From NCBI GenBank assembly GCA_023422775.1, contig JAFAGM010000083.1:1-56548 (forward strand): a stretch of 56,548 nt of DNA, given 5' to 3'. Below are positions 1 to 7,666 of the stretch, piece by piece. Every line of letters begins with the position of its first letter. Within the stretch, counting starts at the first letter, position 1. The position numbers and the translations under genes are program-made. The notes beneath the pieces are model-generated. The model saw only the letters and a program-made list of their open reading frames with translations, made no database searches and had not been told where the DNA came from. Source of the DNA: Pseudomonadota bacterium (GTDB taxonomy: Bacteria > Pseudomonadota > Alphaproteobacteria > Rhizobiales > Xanthobacteraceae).

Positions 1-56
1 ATCAGGCCGCCGAAGCGCTGCCAGACGCCGCGGGTTTCCAGAAGCGGCGGCGTCAT
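1..56 (-). CDS. Branched-chain amino acid ABC transporter ATPase (LivG-like), N-terminal fragment
   Basis: Only the first 18 codons are inside the window; the gene runs off the left edge. The peptide begins MTPPLLETRGVWQRFGGL, which fits the opening beta strand of LivG-type ATPases, ahead of the Walker A loop. Its ATG overlaps the stop of the LivM gene (ATGA, 53-56), so the two are probably translationally coupled. The assignment rests on this short match and on its position after livH and livM. The Walker motifs cannot be seen here. Confidence 0.7.
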   Translation of the reverse strand, partial: MTPPLLETRGVWQRFGGL

Positions 57-1033
57 CGGGCCGCCTCCTTGCGCTTCAACGAGAACAGCCCGACCAGACC
101 TTGCGGCCGCGCCAGCGAGATCGCGACAATCAGGCCGCCATAGACGATCAAATCGACGCCGCGGCCGGAGCCGCCGATGAACGAGCGTGTCAATTCGGTG
201 AGCGGGATCAGGATCACCGCACCGAGCAGCGGCCCCCACAGCGTACCGATACCGCCGAGCACCGCAGGCAGCGCCATCAGCAGCGAGAACTGGAAGCCCA
301 TGACGCTTTCGGGATCGATGTAGGAGACGAACTGCGCATAGAAGCTGCCGCCGACCGCCACCAGGAACGCGGATACCGCCGCGGCGCCCATCTTGGAATT
401 GAACACGTCGACGCCGAGGCTTTCGGCCGCGTCCGGATTGTCCTTCACCGCGCGCCACCAATAGCCCCATTTGGAATCTTCCAGCCACCAGGTGACGAAC
501 CAGGCGACGCAGGCCAGTGCCAGCGCGAAGTAGAAATACGGCAGCTTGCTGCGCGTGAACTGGAACTTGAGCCAGCTGTCGCCGCGCACCGGGATGTCGA
601 TGCCGAGCGCCGCCCCCGCCCAGTCCCAGTTGTGGAACAGCAACAGCCCGATCTCGGCGATGACGATGGTGGCGATGACGAAGTAATGGCCGCGCAGGCG
701 GAAGCAGAGATAGCCGAGCCCCATCGCGATCAGGCCGGAGATGATGCCGCCGCCGAGCATGCCGAACCACGGCAGCACGCCGAACTTGGTGAACAGCAAT
801 GCGGTGGTATAGGCACCGATACCGAAATAGAGCGCGTGGCCGAGCGAAATCTGCCCGCAATAGCCGGAGAGAATGTTCCAGCTCTGCGACAGCGCGCCGT
901 ACATCAGGGTCAGCACCATGATGTTCTGCACGTAGACGTCCTTGACGAACAGCGGGACGGTGGCCGCGATCGCGGCCAGGCAGAAGGCGACGACGAGGTC
1001 GCGGCGGCGGCTTCTGGCGAAATCCGTATCCAT
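53..1033 (-). CDS. livM: Branched-chain amino acid-type ABC transporter permease, LivM family
   Basis: 326 aa inner-membrane permease. After a short basic N-terminus (ARSRRRD) it has about nine to ten hydrophobic segments. The LivM signature region is visible around residues 55-75 (LSGYCGQISLGHALYFGIGAY), and a typical EAA-like loop (PAVLGGIGTLWGPLLGAVI) lies near the C-terminus. The start ATG overlaps the stop of livH by one base (TGATG at 1031-1035), and the stop overlaps the livG start. With LivH it should form the channel for the substrate delivered by the binding protein at 2101-3345. The family imports branched-chain amino acids, but many rhizobial members carry amides, urea or aromatic acids, so the substrate is open. 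Confidence 0.93.
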   Translation of the reverse strand: MDTDFARSRRRDLVVAFCLAAIAATVPLFVKDVYVQNIMVLTLMYGALSQSWNILSGYCGQISLGHALYFGIGAYTTALLFTKFGVLPWFGMLGGGIISGLIAMGLGYLCFRLRGHYFVIATIVIAEIGLLLFHNWDWAGAALGIDIPVRGDSWLKFQFTRSKLPYFYFALALACVAWFVTWWLEDSKWGYWWRAVKDNPDAAESLGVDVFNSKMGAAAVSAFLVAVGGSFYAQFVSYIDPESVMGFQFSLLMALPAVLGGIGTLWGPLLGAVILIPLTELTRSFIGGSGRGVDLIVYGGLIVAISLARPQGLVGLFSLKRKEAAR

Positions 1034-1911
1034 CACATCGATCCGAACAGGCCGCGCGGCCGGATGAAGACGACAAGCAGATAGACCGCGTAGATGCCGA
1101 CCGACTTGAGCGAGGGCGGCAGGATCAGCGCGGTGGTGGCCTCGACGAGCCCGACGATGATGCCGCCGGCGAAGGCTCCGAACACGCTGCCGAAGCCACC
1201 CAGCGCCACCGTCACATAGGCGATCAGCGCGAACGACGCGCCAACGTCGGGGTAGATGTAGAAGAACATCGCCATGACGGCGCCGGCAAGGCCCACCAGC
1301 GCGGCGCCGAGGCCCCAGCCCAGCGCGAACACCCTGTTCTTGTCGATGCCGACCAGCGCCACCGCGCCGGCATCCTCGCGGGTCGCCTCCAGCGCGCGGC
1401 CGAAATCGGTTCGGTGGATGAAGAGATACAGCGCGCCGAAAGCCGCGATCGCCACCAGCGCGCCGACCAGTTGCGGCACCGGCAGGAAGATGCCGGCCAC
1501 CGAGACCGTCTTGCCGCCGAGCCATGAATTGGTGACGCTGCGGTAGTCGGGCGTGAAGAAATACTGCGCCAGCCCGCGCATGACGATGGCGAGCCCGAAC
1601 GTCGAGAAGATCTGCACCATGCCGGCATTGGCCTTGGCGCGGACCGCAAAGCGCACGACCAGGAGATAGACCACAGCCCCGAACACGAACAGGGCGGCGG
1701 CGACCAGCGGCGCCGACAGCAGCGGGTCGATCGCGAAGAACACGAACAGGAAGAACGTCGCGTACATCGCGATCATCAGGAATTCGCCGTGAGCGAAGTT
1801 CACGACGTCCATCAGCCCGAAGATCAGCGCGAGTCCTACGGCAATCAGCCCGTACAGCAGCCCCATCAGGAGGCCGCTCGCCAGGCTCTGGATGATGGTT
1901 TCGGCTGTCAC
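1033..1911 (-). CDS. livH: Branched-chain amino acid-type ABC transporter permease, LivH family
   Basis: 292 aa, the usual LivH length. The N-terminus has the typical pattern of a first helix (LASGLLMGLLYGLIAVGLAL) followed by IFGLMDVVNFAHGEFLMI, the LivH hallmark, and the C-terminus ends RPRGLFG. About eight hydrophobic segments are visible. It is the first membrane gene after the binding protein and overlaps livM by one base. The 189-bp gap to the binding-protein gene contains a palindromic repeat, so livH may be on the same transcript but with a folded spacer that lowers its expression relative to the binding protein. Confidence 0.93.
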   Translation of the reverse strand: MTAETIIQSLASGLLMGLLYGLIAVGLALIFGLMDVVNFAHGEFLMIAMYATFFLFVFFAIDPLLSAPLVAAALFVFGAVVYLLVVRFAVRAKANAGMVQIFSTFGLAIVMRGLAQYFFTPDYRSVTNSWLGGKTVSVAGIFLPVPQLVGALVAIAAFGALYLFIHRTDFGRALEATREDAGAVALVGIDKNRVFALGWGLGAALVGLAGAVMAMFFYIYPDVGASFALIAYVTVALGGFGSVFGAFAGGIIVGLVEATTALILPPSLKSVGIYAVYLLVVFIRPRGLFGSM

Positions 1912-1933
1912 CGTTGTTGCTCCAACTACAGAT

Positions 1934-2025
1934 CCTCATCCTGAGGAGCTTGCGAAGCAAGCGTCTCGAAGGATGGCCACAAAAATGCACTCGCGGCCAT
2001 CCTTCGAGACGCGCGCCAGGGCGCG
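1934..2025. repeat. Family A palindromic intergenic repeat, between the binding-protein gene and livH
   Basis: Starts CCTCATCCTGAGGAGC, then CGTCTCGAAGGATGG, and returns as CCATCCTTCGAGACG after a short linker, so most of it can fold into a long hairpin. The last part is degraded (ends near CGCGCTCCC). It is the first of about fourteen related units in the window, all outside genes. Confidence 0.85.
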
Positions 2026-2100
2026 CTCCCACGGGTGAACGCAATTGCGTTCATCCCGGGGATGAGGGCCGATGGTGCGGCACTAGGGCAGCGCCGCATG

Positions 2101-3345
2101 CTACTTCATCGGCCAGGAAGCTTCGGCGACCGCGGCCTGCTGCGGGAAGATGGTGACGAACTTGCCGCCGACATACTGCAGCAGCACCGGATCGGCGTCG
2201 TTGTTCTGGCCCATCTCGTCGAACTTGACGCGCTTCCACGGCATGATCGTCGCCTCGCCCGGCATGTCGGTGGCGACGAGCGCCGCGCGGATCTTCTCGC
2301 CATCCGTCGACTTGGCGCGATTGATGGCGTCCGCCATCACGATCAGCCCCATGAACTGCCGCGACGAATAATCGTTGAAATCCTTGCCGGAGCGTTGCTT
2401 GTACATGTCGTTGATCTTGCCGACCATCGGCCGCTTGGCCGCGAGGTCCAGCGAGAAGCTGCCGCGGGAGATCACGCCGGCGAGCTTGTCGCCGACCGCG
2501 TCATAGAGCGCCTTTTCCGAGAAGCCGGCGTCCTGCGCCACGATCGCATTCGGCTTGTAGCCGAGTTCCGCCATGGTCTTGACCAGCAGGATGCCGTCGG
2601 TGGTGTAGCTCGAGGGCATCAGCACGTCCGCATTCGCCGCCTTCAACTGCTGCACCTCGGCGGTGAGCGACGGCGAATTGGCGCGATACTTGATGTCGGA
2701 GACGATCTTGTAGCCGCGCTCCTTGGCCAGCTTGGTCTGGGCGTTGGCGGAGTCGGTGCCGAAGATGGTGTCCTCGTGGAACAGCGCCAGCGTGTCGATC
2801 TTGGTGCCCTTCTTCTTCATCACGTCGAAGAAGTCGAACATCGCGGTCGAGAACATCTCGTCATGCGGCGCGGCGCGGAAATAGAATTTCAGGCCGCGGC
2901 GATGCAGGCTCGGCGAGGAATTGTCCGCCGAGAGGAACGGGATCTGATAGCGCTCGCAGATCTGGCTGACGGTCACCGCCACCGAGCTCTGATAGGTGCC
3001 GATCACGGCGCATACTTTCTCCTGCGTGATCAGCCGCTCGGCTTCCGCGCGGCCCTTCTGCGGGTCGGCCTGGTGATCGGCGAACACGAGGCGAACCTTG
3101 GCGCCGCCGAGGCCCGGCAGTCCTTCGCCCTTCGCCAGAGGCAGTTCGAAATCGTAGTTCTTGTTGATGAGGTCGGCCGCGGTCTCGAACGCCTTCTGGG
3201 CATCGACGCCGATCTGCGCACTGGCGCCCGACAGCGGATAGAGCACGCCGATCACCACTTCGGAGGTTTGCGCGCGCGCCGCGATCGGCCCGAGTGCGGC
3301 GGCAGCGGTGGCTCCAAGCAGTACATTTCGGCGCGAGATGTTCAT
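2101..3345 (-). CDS. ABC transporter substrate-binding protein, branched-chain amino acid type (periplasmic binding protein type 1)
   Basis: 414 aa. The N-terminus MNISRRNVLLGATAAAALG has a twin-arginine-like motif and an AxA cleavage site (AARA-QTSE), so the mature protein is periplasmic. It then shows the LivK-like pattern IGVLYPLSGASAQIG, a domain with FADHQADPQKGRAEAERLI, and the AVIGTYQSSVAVTVSQI segment. It is about 40 aa longer than E. coli LivK, as usual for rhizobial members. AAGGA lies at a good distance before the ATG. It lies upstream of livH-livM-livG on the same strand, and a DUF1445 gene is further upstream. The ligand cannot be read from the sequence; the neighbouring amidohydrolase suggests a ureide or carbamoyl compound, which is inference. 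Confidence 0.92.
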   Translation of the reverse strand: MNISRRNVLLGATAAAALGPIAARAQTSEVVIGVLYPLSGASAQIGVDAQKAFETAADLINKNYDFELPLAKGEGLPGLGGAKVRLVFADHQADPQKGRAEAERLITQEKVCAVIGTYQSSVAVTVSQICERYQIPFLSADNSSPSLHRRGLKFYFRAAPHDEMFSTAMFDFFDVMKKKGTKIDTLALFHEDTIFGTDSANAQTKLAKERGYKIVSDIKYRANSPSLTAEVQQLKAANADVLMPSSYTTDGILLVKTMAELGYKPNAIVAQDAGFSEKALYDAVGDKLAGVISRGSFSLDLAAKRPMVGKINDMYKQRSGKDFNDYSSRQFMGLIVMADAINRAKSTDGEKIRAALVATDMPGEATIMPWKRVKFDEMGQNNDADPVLLQYVGGKFVTIFPQQAAVAEASWPMK

Positions 3346-3427
3346 GGCAGTATCCTTTGTTGATCGGCAGCTATCGATGAAACGGTCGGCGGTTACGGTA
3401 AAGCCTCAATGCGCGGCAAGGGTTGCA

Positions 3428-4279
3428 TCAAAGTACGGCAAGATGCTTGTTGAGGAGATCGGTCACCAGCATCAGTCCGGGCGAATGCGTGATCGCAAAC
3501 GGCAGCCTGGCGGCCTGGATGACCGATTGCGGCGTGACACCGCACGCCCAGAACACCGGGATTTCGTCCGTCCCAACCGGCACCGCATCACCGTAATCGG
3601 GCTTGTTGATGTCGGCGATGCCGATCGAATGCGGATGACCGAGATGAACCGGCGCGCCGTGCACGGCGGGAAAGCGCGAGGTGATCTGCACCGCGCGGAT
3701 CGCGTCCGCCGGCCTGAACGGCCGCATCGACACCACCATCGGCCCGGCGAACGGACCGGCGGCGCTGCATGCGATGCTGGTACGGTACATCGGCACGCGA
3801 AGGTTACGCTCGATGTGGCGGATCGGCAGGCCATCCGCCAGCAATGCTTCCTCGAATGAATAGGAGCAGCCGATGACGAAGGCGACGAGGTCGTCGCGCC
3901 AGTGCGCCATGATGTCGGTCGGCTCTTCCGCCACCTCGCCGTCGCGCCAGACGCGGTAGCGCGGCAGGTCGGTGCGGATGTCGAGATCGAGACCGAGGGC
4001 GGGAATGCGGGGATCGCCGACATCGGACATGCCGATGATCGGGCACGGCTTGGGATTGAGCTGGCAGAAGCGGTGGAACGAGGCCGCAAGCTTTTCCGGC
4101 AGGATCGCGAGATTGCCCTGCACGAACCCGTTGGCGACGCCGGCCGTGGTGGACGCCATCCCGGTCCGGCAGGCGTGCCGGGCTGCCACGCCCGGCGATA
4201 AATCCACCGTATCGTGACCGGGTCGATCGGTCCTCGCCAAGCTGGTCATCGTCGTCCCCGCTTCCAAACTGGTCGACAT
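3428..4279 (-). CDS. DUF1445 (YcsI-like) protein, putative hydro-lyase / D-glutamate cyclase-like
   Basis: Up to 283 aa; a start 10 codons later (MTSLARTDRPGHD) is also possible. The core is characteristic of DUF1445: FVQGNLAILPEKLAASFHRFCQLNPKPCPI near residues 50-80, then FVIGCSYSFEEALL, MRPFRPADAIRAVQITSRFP, and a C-terminal FWACGVTPQSVIQ and FAITHSPG. Members are annotated as putative hydro-lyases, and the family is related to mammalian D-glutamate cyclase. It is probably cytoplasmic, with no signal peptide or membrane segment. It is divergent from the LysR gene and upstream of the Liv-type importer, so it probably belongs to the same catabolic module. The reaction is unknown. Confidence 0.85.
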   Translation of the reverse strand: MSTSLEAGTTMTSLARTDRPGHDTVDLSPGVAARHACRTGMASTTAGVANGFVQGNLAILPEKLAASFHRFCQLNPKPCPIIGMSDVGDPRIPALGLDLDIRTDLPRYRVWRDGEVAEEPTDIMAHWRDDLVAFVIGCSYSFEEALLADGLPIRHIERNLRVPMYRTSIACSAAGPFAGPMVVSMRPFRPADAIRAVQITSRFPAVHGAPVHLGHPHSIGIADINKPDYGDAVPVGTDEIPVFWACGVTPQSVIQAARLPFAITHSPGLMLVTDLLNKHLAVL

Positions 4280-4327
4280 CTACTCCCGCACATGGCTATG
4301 ATAATGTCTAATCGTCATTTCTAATCG

Positions 4328-4354
4328 AAATCGATAAATCACATTTATCGATTT
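4328..4354. promoter_or_regulatory. Perfect 12-bp inverted repeat upstream of the LysR gene (probable operator)
   Basis: AAATCGATAAAT (4328-4339), spacer CAC, ATTTATCGATTT (4343-4354). It ends 15 bp before the LysR ATG in the AT-rich divergent gap between DUF1445 and lysR. A LysR regulator with its own operator in a divergent gap is the usual layout. The contrast with the GC-rich surroundings and the perfect symmetry make chance unlikely. Confidence 0.75.
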
Positions 4355-4369
4355 GAGAGCCGAGGGTGC

Positions 4370-5287
4370 ATGACTGATTTCAAGGCAATTGAGACTTTCA
4401 TGTGGGTGGTCACGCTCGGCAGCTTCCGCGGCGCGGCCCAGAAGCTCAACACCACCCAGCCCGCGATCTCACAGCGGATCGCCCAGCTCGAACGCGAGGT
4501 CGGCGTGCGGCTGCTGCAGCGCGACCGGCGGATGGTGCTGCCGACGCCGAGCGGCCGTCAGTTGATGGTCTATGCCGAGAAGCTGATCGGGCTGCGTTCG
4601 GAAATGCTCGCTGTCGTCGGCGACCGCTCGGCGATGCGCGGCGTGCTGCGGCTCGGCGTCGCCGAAACCATCGTTCACACCTGGCTGACGCAGCTCATCA
4701 AAAGCGTCAATCTCGCCTATCCCAACCTCACGCTCGAAATCGAGGTCGACATCACCTCGAACTTGCGGACGCGGCTGCTGGCGCAGGAGATCGAACTCGC
4801 GTTCATGCTTGGCCCTGTGACCGCGCCGACCGTCAGCAACCGCGTGCTGTGCGACTACCAGGTCGGCTTTCTGGCGAGCCCCTCGCTCGGCCTCGGCAAC
4901 GGCAGGCTGACCGTGCACGATCTGGCGAAGTTTCCGATCATTACGTTTCCGCGCAAGACGCCGCCTTACGAGATCGTGCGCTCGCTGTTCAACCGGCCCG
5001 ATTTGCCGCCGATGCGCCTGCACGCCAGCGCCTCCCTCGGCACCGTGATCCATATGGCGACCGAAGGCCTCGGCATTGCCGTCATTCCAACCGCCATCGT
5101 CGAAAACGAAATGGCCGACGGGCGGCTGCAATTGCTGTCGACCAATCTGCAGATGCCGCTGTTGACGTTTTCGGCGAGCTGGCTCGCCTCCCCCGACACC
5201 GTCGCGGTCGAACGGGTGGCCGAACTCGCCGCCTCGCTCGCGCGGGGCGGCGTCGTTGTTGACGCGCCGCCATCGCCGCGTCATTGA
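4370..5287 (+). CDS. LysR-family transcriptional regulator
   Basis: 305 aa, standard for the family. Residues 1-60 form the winged helix-turn-helix (FMWVVTLGSFRGAAQKLNTT, QPAISQRIAQLEREVGVRLL, QRDRRMVLPTPSGRQL). Residues about 90-295 form the periplasmic-binding-like effector domain. The ATG follows a CGAGGG ribosome site and the inverted repeat at 4328-4354. It is divergent from DUF1445 and the Liv-type importer, and sits about 30 bp upstream of the M20 amidohydrolase on its own strand. It therefore probably controls both sides of the locus in response to the imported substrate or an intermediate. It could alternatively regulate only the downstream pair. Confidence 0.95.
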   Translation: MTDFKAIETFMWVVTLGSFRGAAQKLNTTQPAISQRIAQLEREVGVRLLQRDRRMVLPTPSGRQLMVYAEKLIGLRSEMLAVVGDRSAMRGVLRLGVAETIVHTWLTQLIKSVNLAYPNLTLEIEVDITSNLRTRLLAQEIELAFMLGPVTAPTVSNRVLCDYQVGFLASPSLGLGNGRLTVHDLAKFPIITFPRKTPPYEIVRSLFNRPDLPPMRLHASASLGTVIHMATEGLGIAVIPTAIVENEMADGRLQLLSTNLQMPLLTFSASWLASPDTVAVERVAELAASLARGGVVVDAPPSPRH

Positions 5288-5316
5288 AACGGGGAGCACC
5301 AGACCGGAACGGCCGC

Positions 5317-6567
5317 ATGACCAAGATCGCCTCCAACCTGCAAATCGACTCCGCCCGGCTGTGGGATACGATCCATGAAACCGCCAAATTCGGCGCGACG
5401 CCAAAGGGCGGCGTGCGGCGGCTGACGCTCGGGCCGGAAGACAGGCAGGTGCGCGACTGGTTCCGCAAGGCCTGCGAGGCCGCGGGCCTCGAAGTGCATG
5501 TCGATACGCTGGGCTCGATGTTCGGCCTGCGCAAGGGCCGCGACATGACGAAGGCTCCGGTCGGGCTCGGTTCCCATCTGGACACCCAGCCGACCGGCGG
5601 CAAGTATGACGGCGTGCTCGGCACGCTGGCGGCGCTGGAGGTGGTCCGCACGCTCAACGATGCCGGCATCGAGACCGAGACGCCGATCTGCATCTGCAAC
5701 TGGACCAACGAGGAAGGCTCGCGGTTTGCGCCCGCCATGATGGCTTCGGCCGCCTATGTCGGCGACTTCACCACCGACGACATTTTGTCGCGCAGGGATG
5801 CCGACGGCATCACCGTGGGGGAAGCGCTGGACAGCATCGGCTATCGCGGCGAGAGCCCGGTCGGCCGCCAGAAATTCTCCGGATTCGTCGAGCTGCATAT
5901 CGAACAGGGCCCTATCCTCGAGGCCGAGAACAAGACCATCGGCGTGGTCGATTCCGGCCAGGGCGTCTTGTGGTACGACGGCAAGATCACCGGCTTCGAG
6001 AGCCATGCCGGCTCGACGCCGATGCCGCTACGGCGCGACGCGCTGGCGACGCTTTCCGAGATCGTGCTGGCGATGGAGGCTGTCGCAAGGAAGCACGGGC
6101 CGAAGGCGGTCGGCACCATCGGCGAGGCCGTGATCGCCAACCCGTCGCGCAACGTGATCCCCGGCGAAATCGCCTTCACGGTGGATTGCCGCAGCGCCGA
6201 TGCCGCGATCATGGATGCGCTGGACAGGGACCTGCGTGCCGCGATTGCCGAGATCGCGGCGCGGCGCAAGGTCGACGTCAAGCTCGACCTGGTCTGGCGC
6301 AAGCCGCCGACCCATTTCGATCCCAGGCTGGTGGATACGGTCGAGAACGCCGCGAAGATGCTCGGGCTTTCGCATCGCCGCATCACCTCCGGCGCCGGAC
6401 ACGACGCCTGCAACCTCAACACCGTGATCCCTGCGGCGATGGTGTTCGTGCCCTGCAAGGACGGCATCAGCCACAACGAGCTCGAGGACGCCACCCAGGC
6501 CGATTGTGCGGCCGGCGCCAACGTATTGATGCACACCGTGCTGGCGCTGGCCGGCGTCGCATCCTGA
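5317..6567 (+). CDS. M20-family Zn-dependent amidohydrolase (N-carbamoyl-L-amino-acid hydrolase / beta-ureidopropionase / allantoate amidohydrolase type)
   Basis: 416 aa from the ATG at 5317; an in-frame TTG 33 bp upstream would overlap lysR and is less likely. Metal and catalytic positions of the AllC/hydantoinase group are all visible: GSHLDTQPTGGKYDG (H87, D98), NEEGSRF (E132, E133), HIEQGP (H194) and SHNELED near the C-terminus. The central lid/dimerisation domain carries FESHAGSTPMPLRRDA. The enzyme should cleave an N-carbamoyl or ureido group, releasing CO2 and NH3. It is followed 25 bp later by a D-2-hydroxyacid dehydrogenase gene on the same strand. The exact substrate (N-carbamoyl amino acid, ureidopropionate, allantoate) cannot be decided here. 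Confidence 0.9.
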   Translation: MTKIASNLQIDSARLWDTIHETAKFGATPKGGVRRLTLGPEDRQVRDWFRKACEAAGLEVHVDTLGSMFGLRKGRDMTKAPVGLGSHLDTQPTGGKYDGVLGTLAALEVVRTLNDAGIETETPICICNWTNEEGSRFAPAMMASAAYVGDFTTDDILSRRDADGITVGEALDSIGYRGESPVGRQKFSGFVELHIEQGPILEAENKTIGVVDSGQGVLWYDGKITGFESHAGSTPMPLRRDALATLSEIVLAMEAVARKHGPKAVGTIGEAVIANPSRNVIPGEIAFTVDCRSADAAIMDALDRDLRAAIAEIAARRKVDVKLDLVWRKPPTHFDPRLVDTVENAAKMLGLSHRRITSGAGHDACNLNTVIPAAMVFVPCKDGISHNELEDATQADCAAGANVLMHTVLALAGVAS

Positions 6568-6592
6568 TAGTCCAGTAGCGAGGGGGGTAAGC

Positions 6593-7507
6593 ATGCGCGG
6601 AGTTTTCGTCGACGCCAATGAATCACTGGCCGTGATCTTCGAGGGGCTGCACAAGGACGGCGATCCCGAGGTGCAGATCAACCGCAACCCCGACATCACC
6701 CCGGAGCAGTATCCAGAGATCCTGGACGGCGCCGAGATCGCCATCGTCGACCACACAGCACTGCCGACCGCCATCGCGAAGAAATGCGCCGGGCTCAAGC
6801 ATGTGGTGTTTCTCGGCACCGGCGCGCGCAGCTACATGAATCCGGAAGAACTCGCCGAGACCGGCATCCACGTCCACCTGATCAAGGGCTATGGCGACAC
6901 GGCGGTCGCCGAATGCGCGATCGCGCTGATGTGGGAAGGCGCGCGCGGCCTTGCGAAAATGGACCGTGGGATCCGCGCCGGCAACTGGCTGCGCGACGAC
7001 GGCATGCAACTGACCGGCAAGACGCTGGGCCTGGTCGGCTTCGGCGGCATCGCGGCCGAAGTTGCGCGGATTGCGCTCGGCTCCGGCATGCGGGTAATCG
7101 CCTGGAACCGTTCGCCGAAAAAATATCCGAAGGTCGAATTCCTCGACTATGACGAGGTGCTGACCGAGAGCGACGTGGTCTCGATCCATCTGCTGCTGAA
7201 CGACGAGACGCGCGGCATGATCTCGCGTGCCTGCATCGAAGGGATGAAACCCGGCGTCATCCTCGTCAACACCGCGCGCGGCGCCATCGTCGACGAGGAA
7301 GCGATGATCGATGCGCTGAAGTCGGGCCACATCCGTCACGCCGGCCTCGACGTCTTCAACATCGAGCCGCTGCCGGCGGATCATCCGCTGACGAAACTGG
7401 AAAACGTGACCCTGTCGGCACACTCGGCTTTCCGCACGCCCGAGGCGAGCGAGAACCTGATGCACGCCGCGTGGGAGCATTGCCGGCGGATCGCAAAGCA
7501 CCGGTAG
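6593..7507 (+). CDS. NAD-dependent D-2-hydroxyacid dehydrogenase family protein
   Basis: 304 aa, slightly short for the family. The Rossmann motif appears as LGLVGFGGIAAEVARIA (about 145-161). The catalytic Arg-Glu-His set is visible: R229 in NTARGAIVDEEAM, E258 in LDVFNIEPLP and H277 in LSAHSAFRTPEA. It should reduce a 2-keto acid or oxidise a D-2-hydroxy acid with NAD(H). The GTAVAE-type segment (GDTAVAECAIALM) matches the usual dimer helix. It is in an apparent two-gene operon with the amidohydrolase, and a strong hairpin follows the stop. The acid it works on is unknown. Confidence 0.9.
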   Translation: MRGVFVDANESLAVIFEGLHKDGDPEVQINRNPDITPEQYPEILDGAEIAIVDHTALPTAIAKKCAGLKHVVFLGTGARSYMNPEELAETGIHVHLIKGYGDTAVAECAIALMWEGARGLAKMDRGIRAGNWLRDDGMQLTGKTLGLVGFGGIAAEVARIALGSGMRVIAWNRSPKKYPKVEFLDYDEVLTESDVVSIHLLLNDETRGMISRACIEGMKPGVILVNTARGAIVDEEAMIDALKSGHIRHAGLDVFNIEPLPADHPLTKLENVTLSAHSAFRTPEASENLMHAAWEHCRRIAKHR

Positions 7508-7517
7508 GGCGCACTTA

Positions 7518-7546
7518 CTTCCTTCTCCCACAAGGGGAGAAGGAAG
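7518..7546. other. Hairpin after the hydroxyacid dehydrogenase gene
   Basis: Perfect 12-bp stem CTTCCTTCTCCC / GGGAGAAGGAAG with the 5-nt loop ACAAG, starting 11 bp after the stop codon. There is no T-run on the plus strand, so it may be a mRNA 3'-end stabiliser or a repeat of the purine/pyrimidine type rather than a classical terminator. The facing dehydrogenase gene at 7667 is convergent. Confidence 0.55.
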
Positions 7547-7566
7547 AAAGCGTCGCATACTCCCGC

Positions 7567-7659
7567 CCTCATCCTGAGGAGCCGCGAAGCGGCGTCTCGA
7601 AGGATGGGCCGCGGGCTCTCGTGGTTCGAGACGGCGCTGCGCACCTCCTCACCATGAGG
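7567..7659. repeat. Family A palindromic repeat in the convergent gap 7508-7666
   Basis: Complete unit: CCTCATCCTGAGGAGC and CGTCTCGAAGGATGG on the left, then GTGGTTCGAGACGGCGC and CTCCTCACCATGAGG on the right. The right half is the near-complement of the left (CATCC versus CATGG variant arms), so the whole unit can fold into one long hairpin. It fills the space between two convergent genes. Confidence 0.85.
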
Positions 7660-7666
7660 GTCTGGC

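Noticed and set aside
101..1084. Long open frame on the plus strand opposite livM and livH
   Set aside because: It is antisense to two clear permease genes, is rich in Arg, Asp, Gln and His as expected for a GC-rich shadow frame, and has no family resemblance.
1934..2025. Family A units as insertion sequences
   Set aside because: No transposase frame lies in any unit; they are about 60-110 bp with internal symmetry, so at most non-autonomous.
5284..5316. Upstream TTG start for the M20 amidohydrolase overlapping lysR
   Set aside because: The extra 11 residues show no family match, and an ATG at 5317 begins a typical N-terminus.
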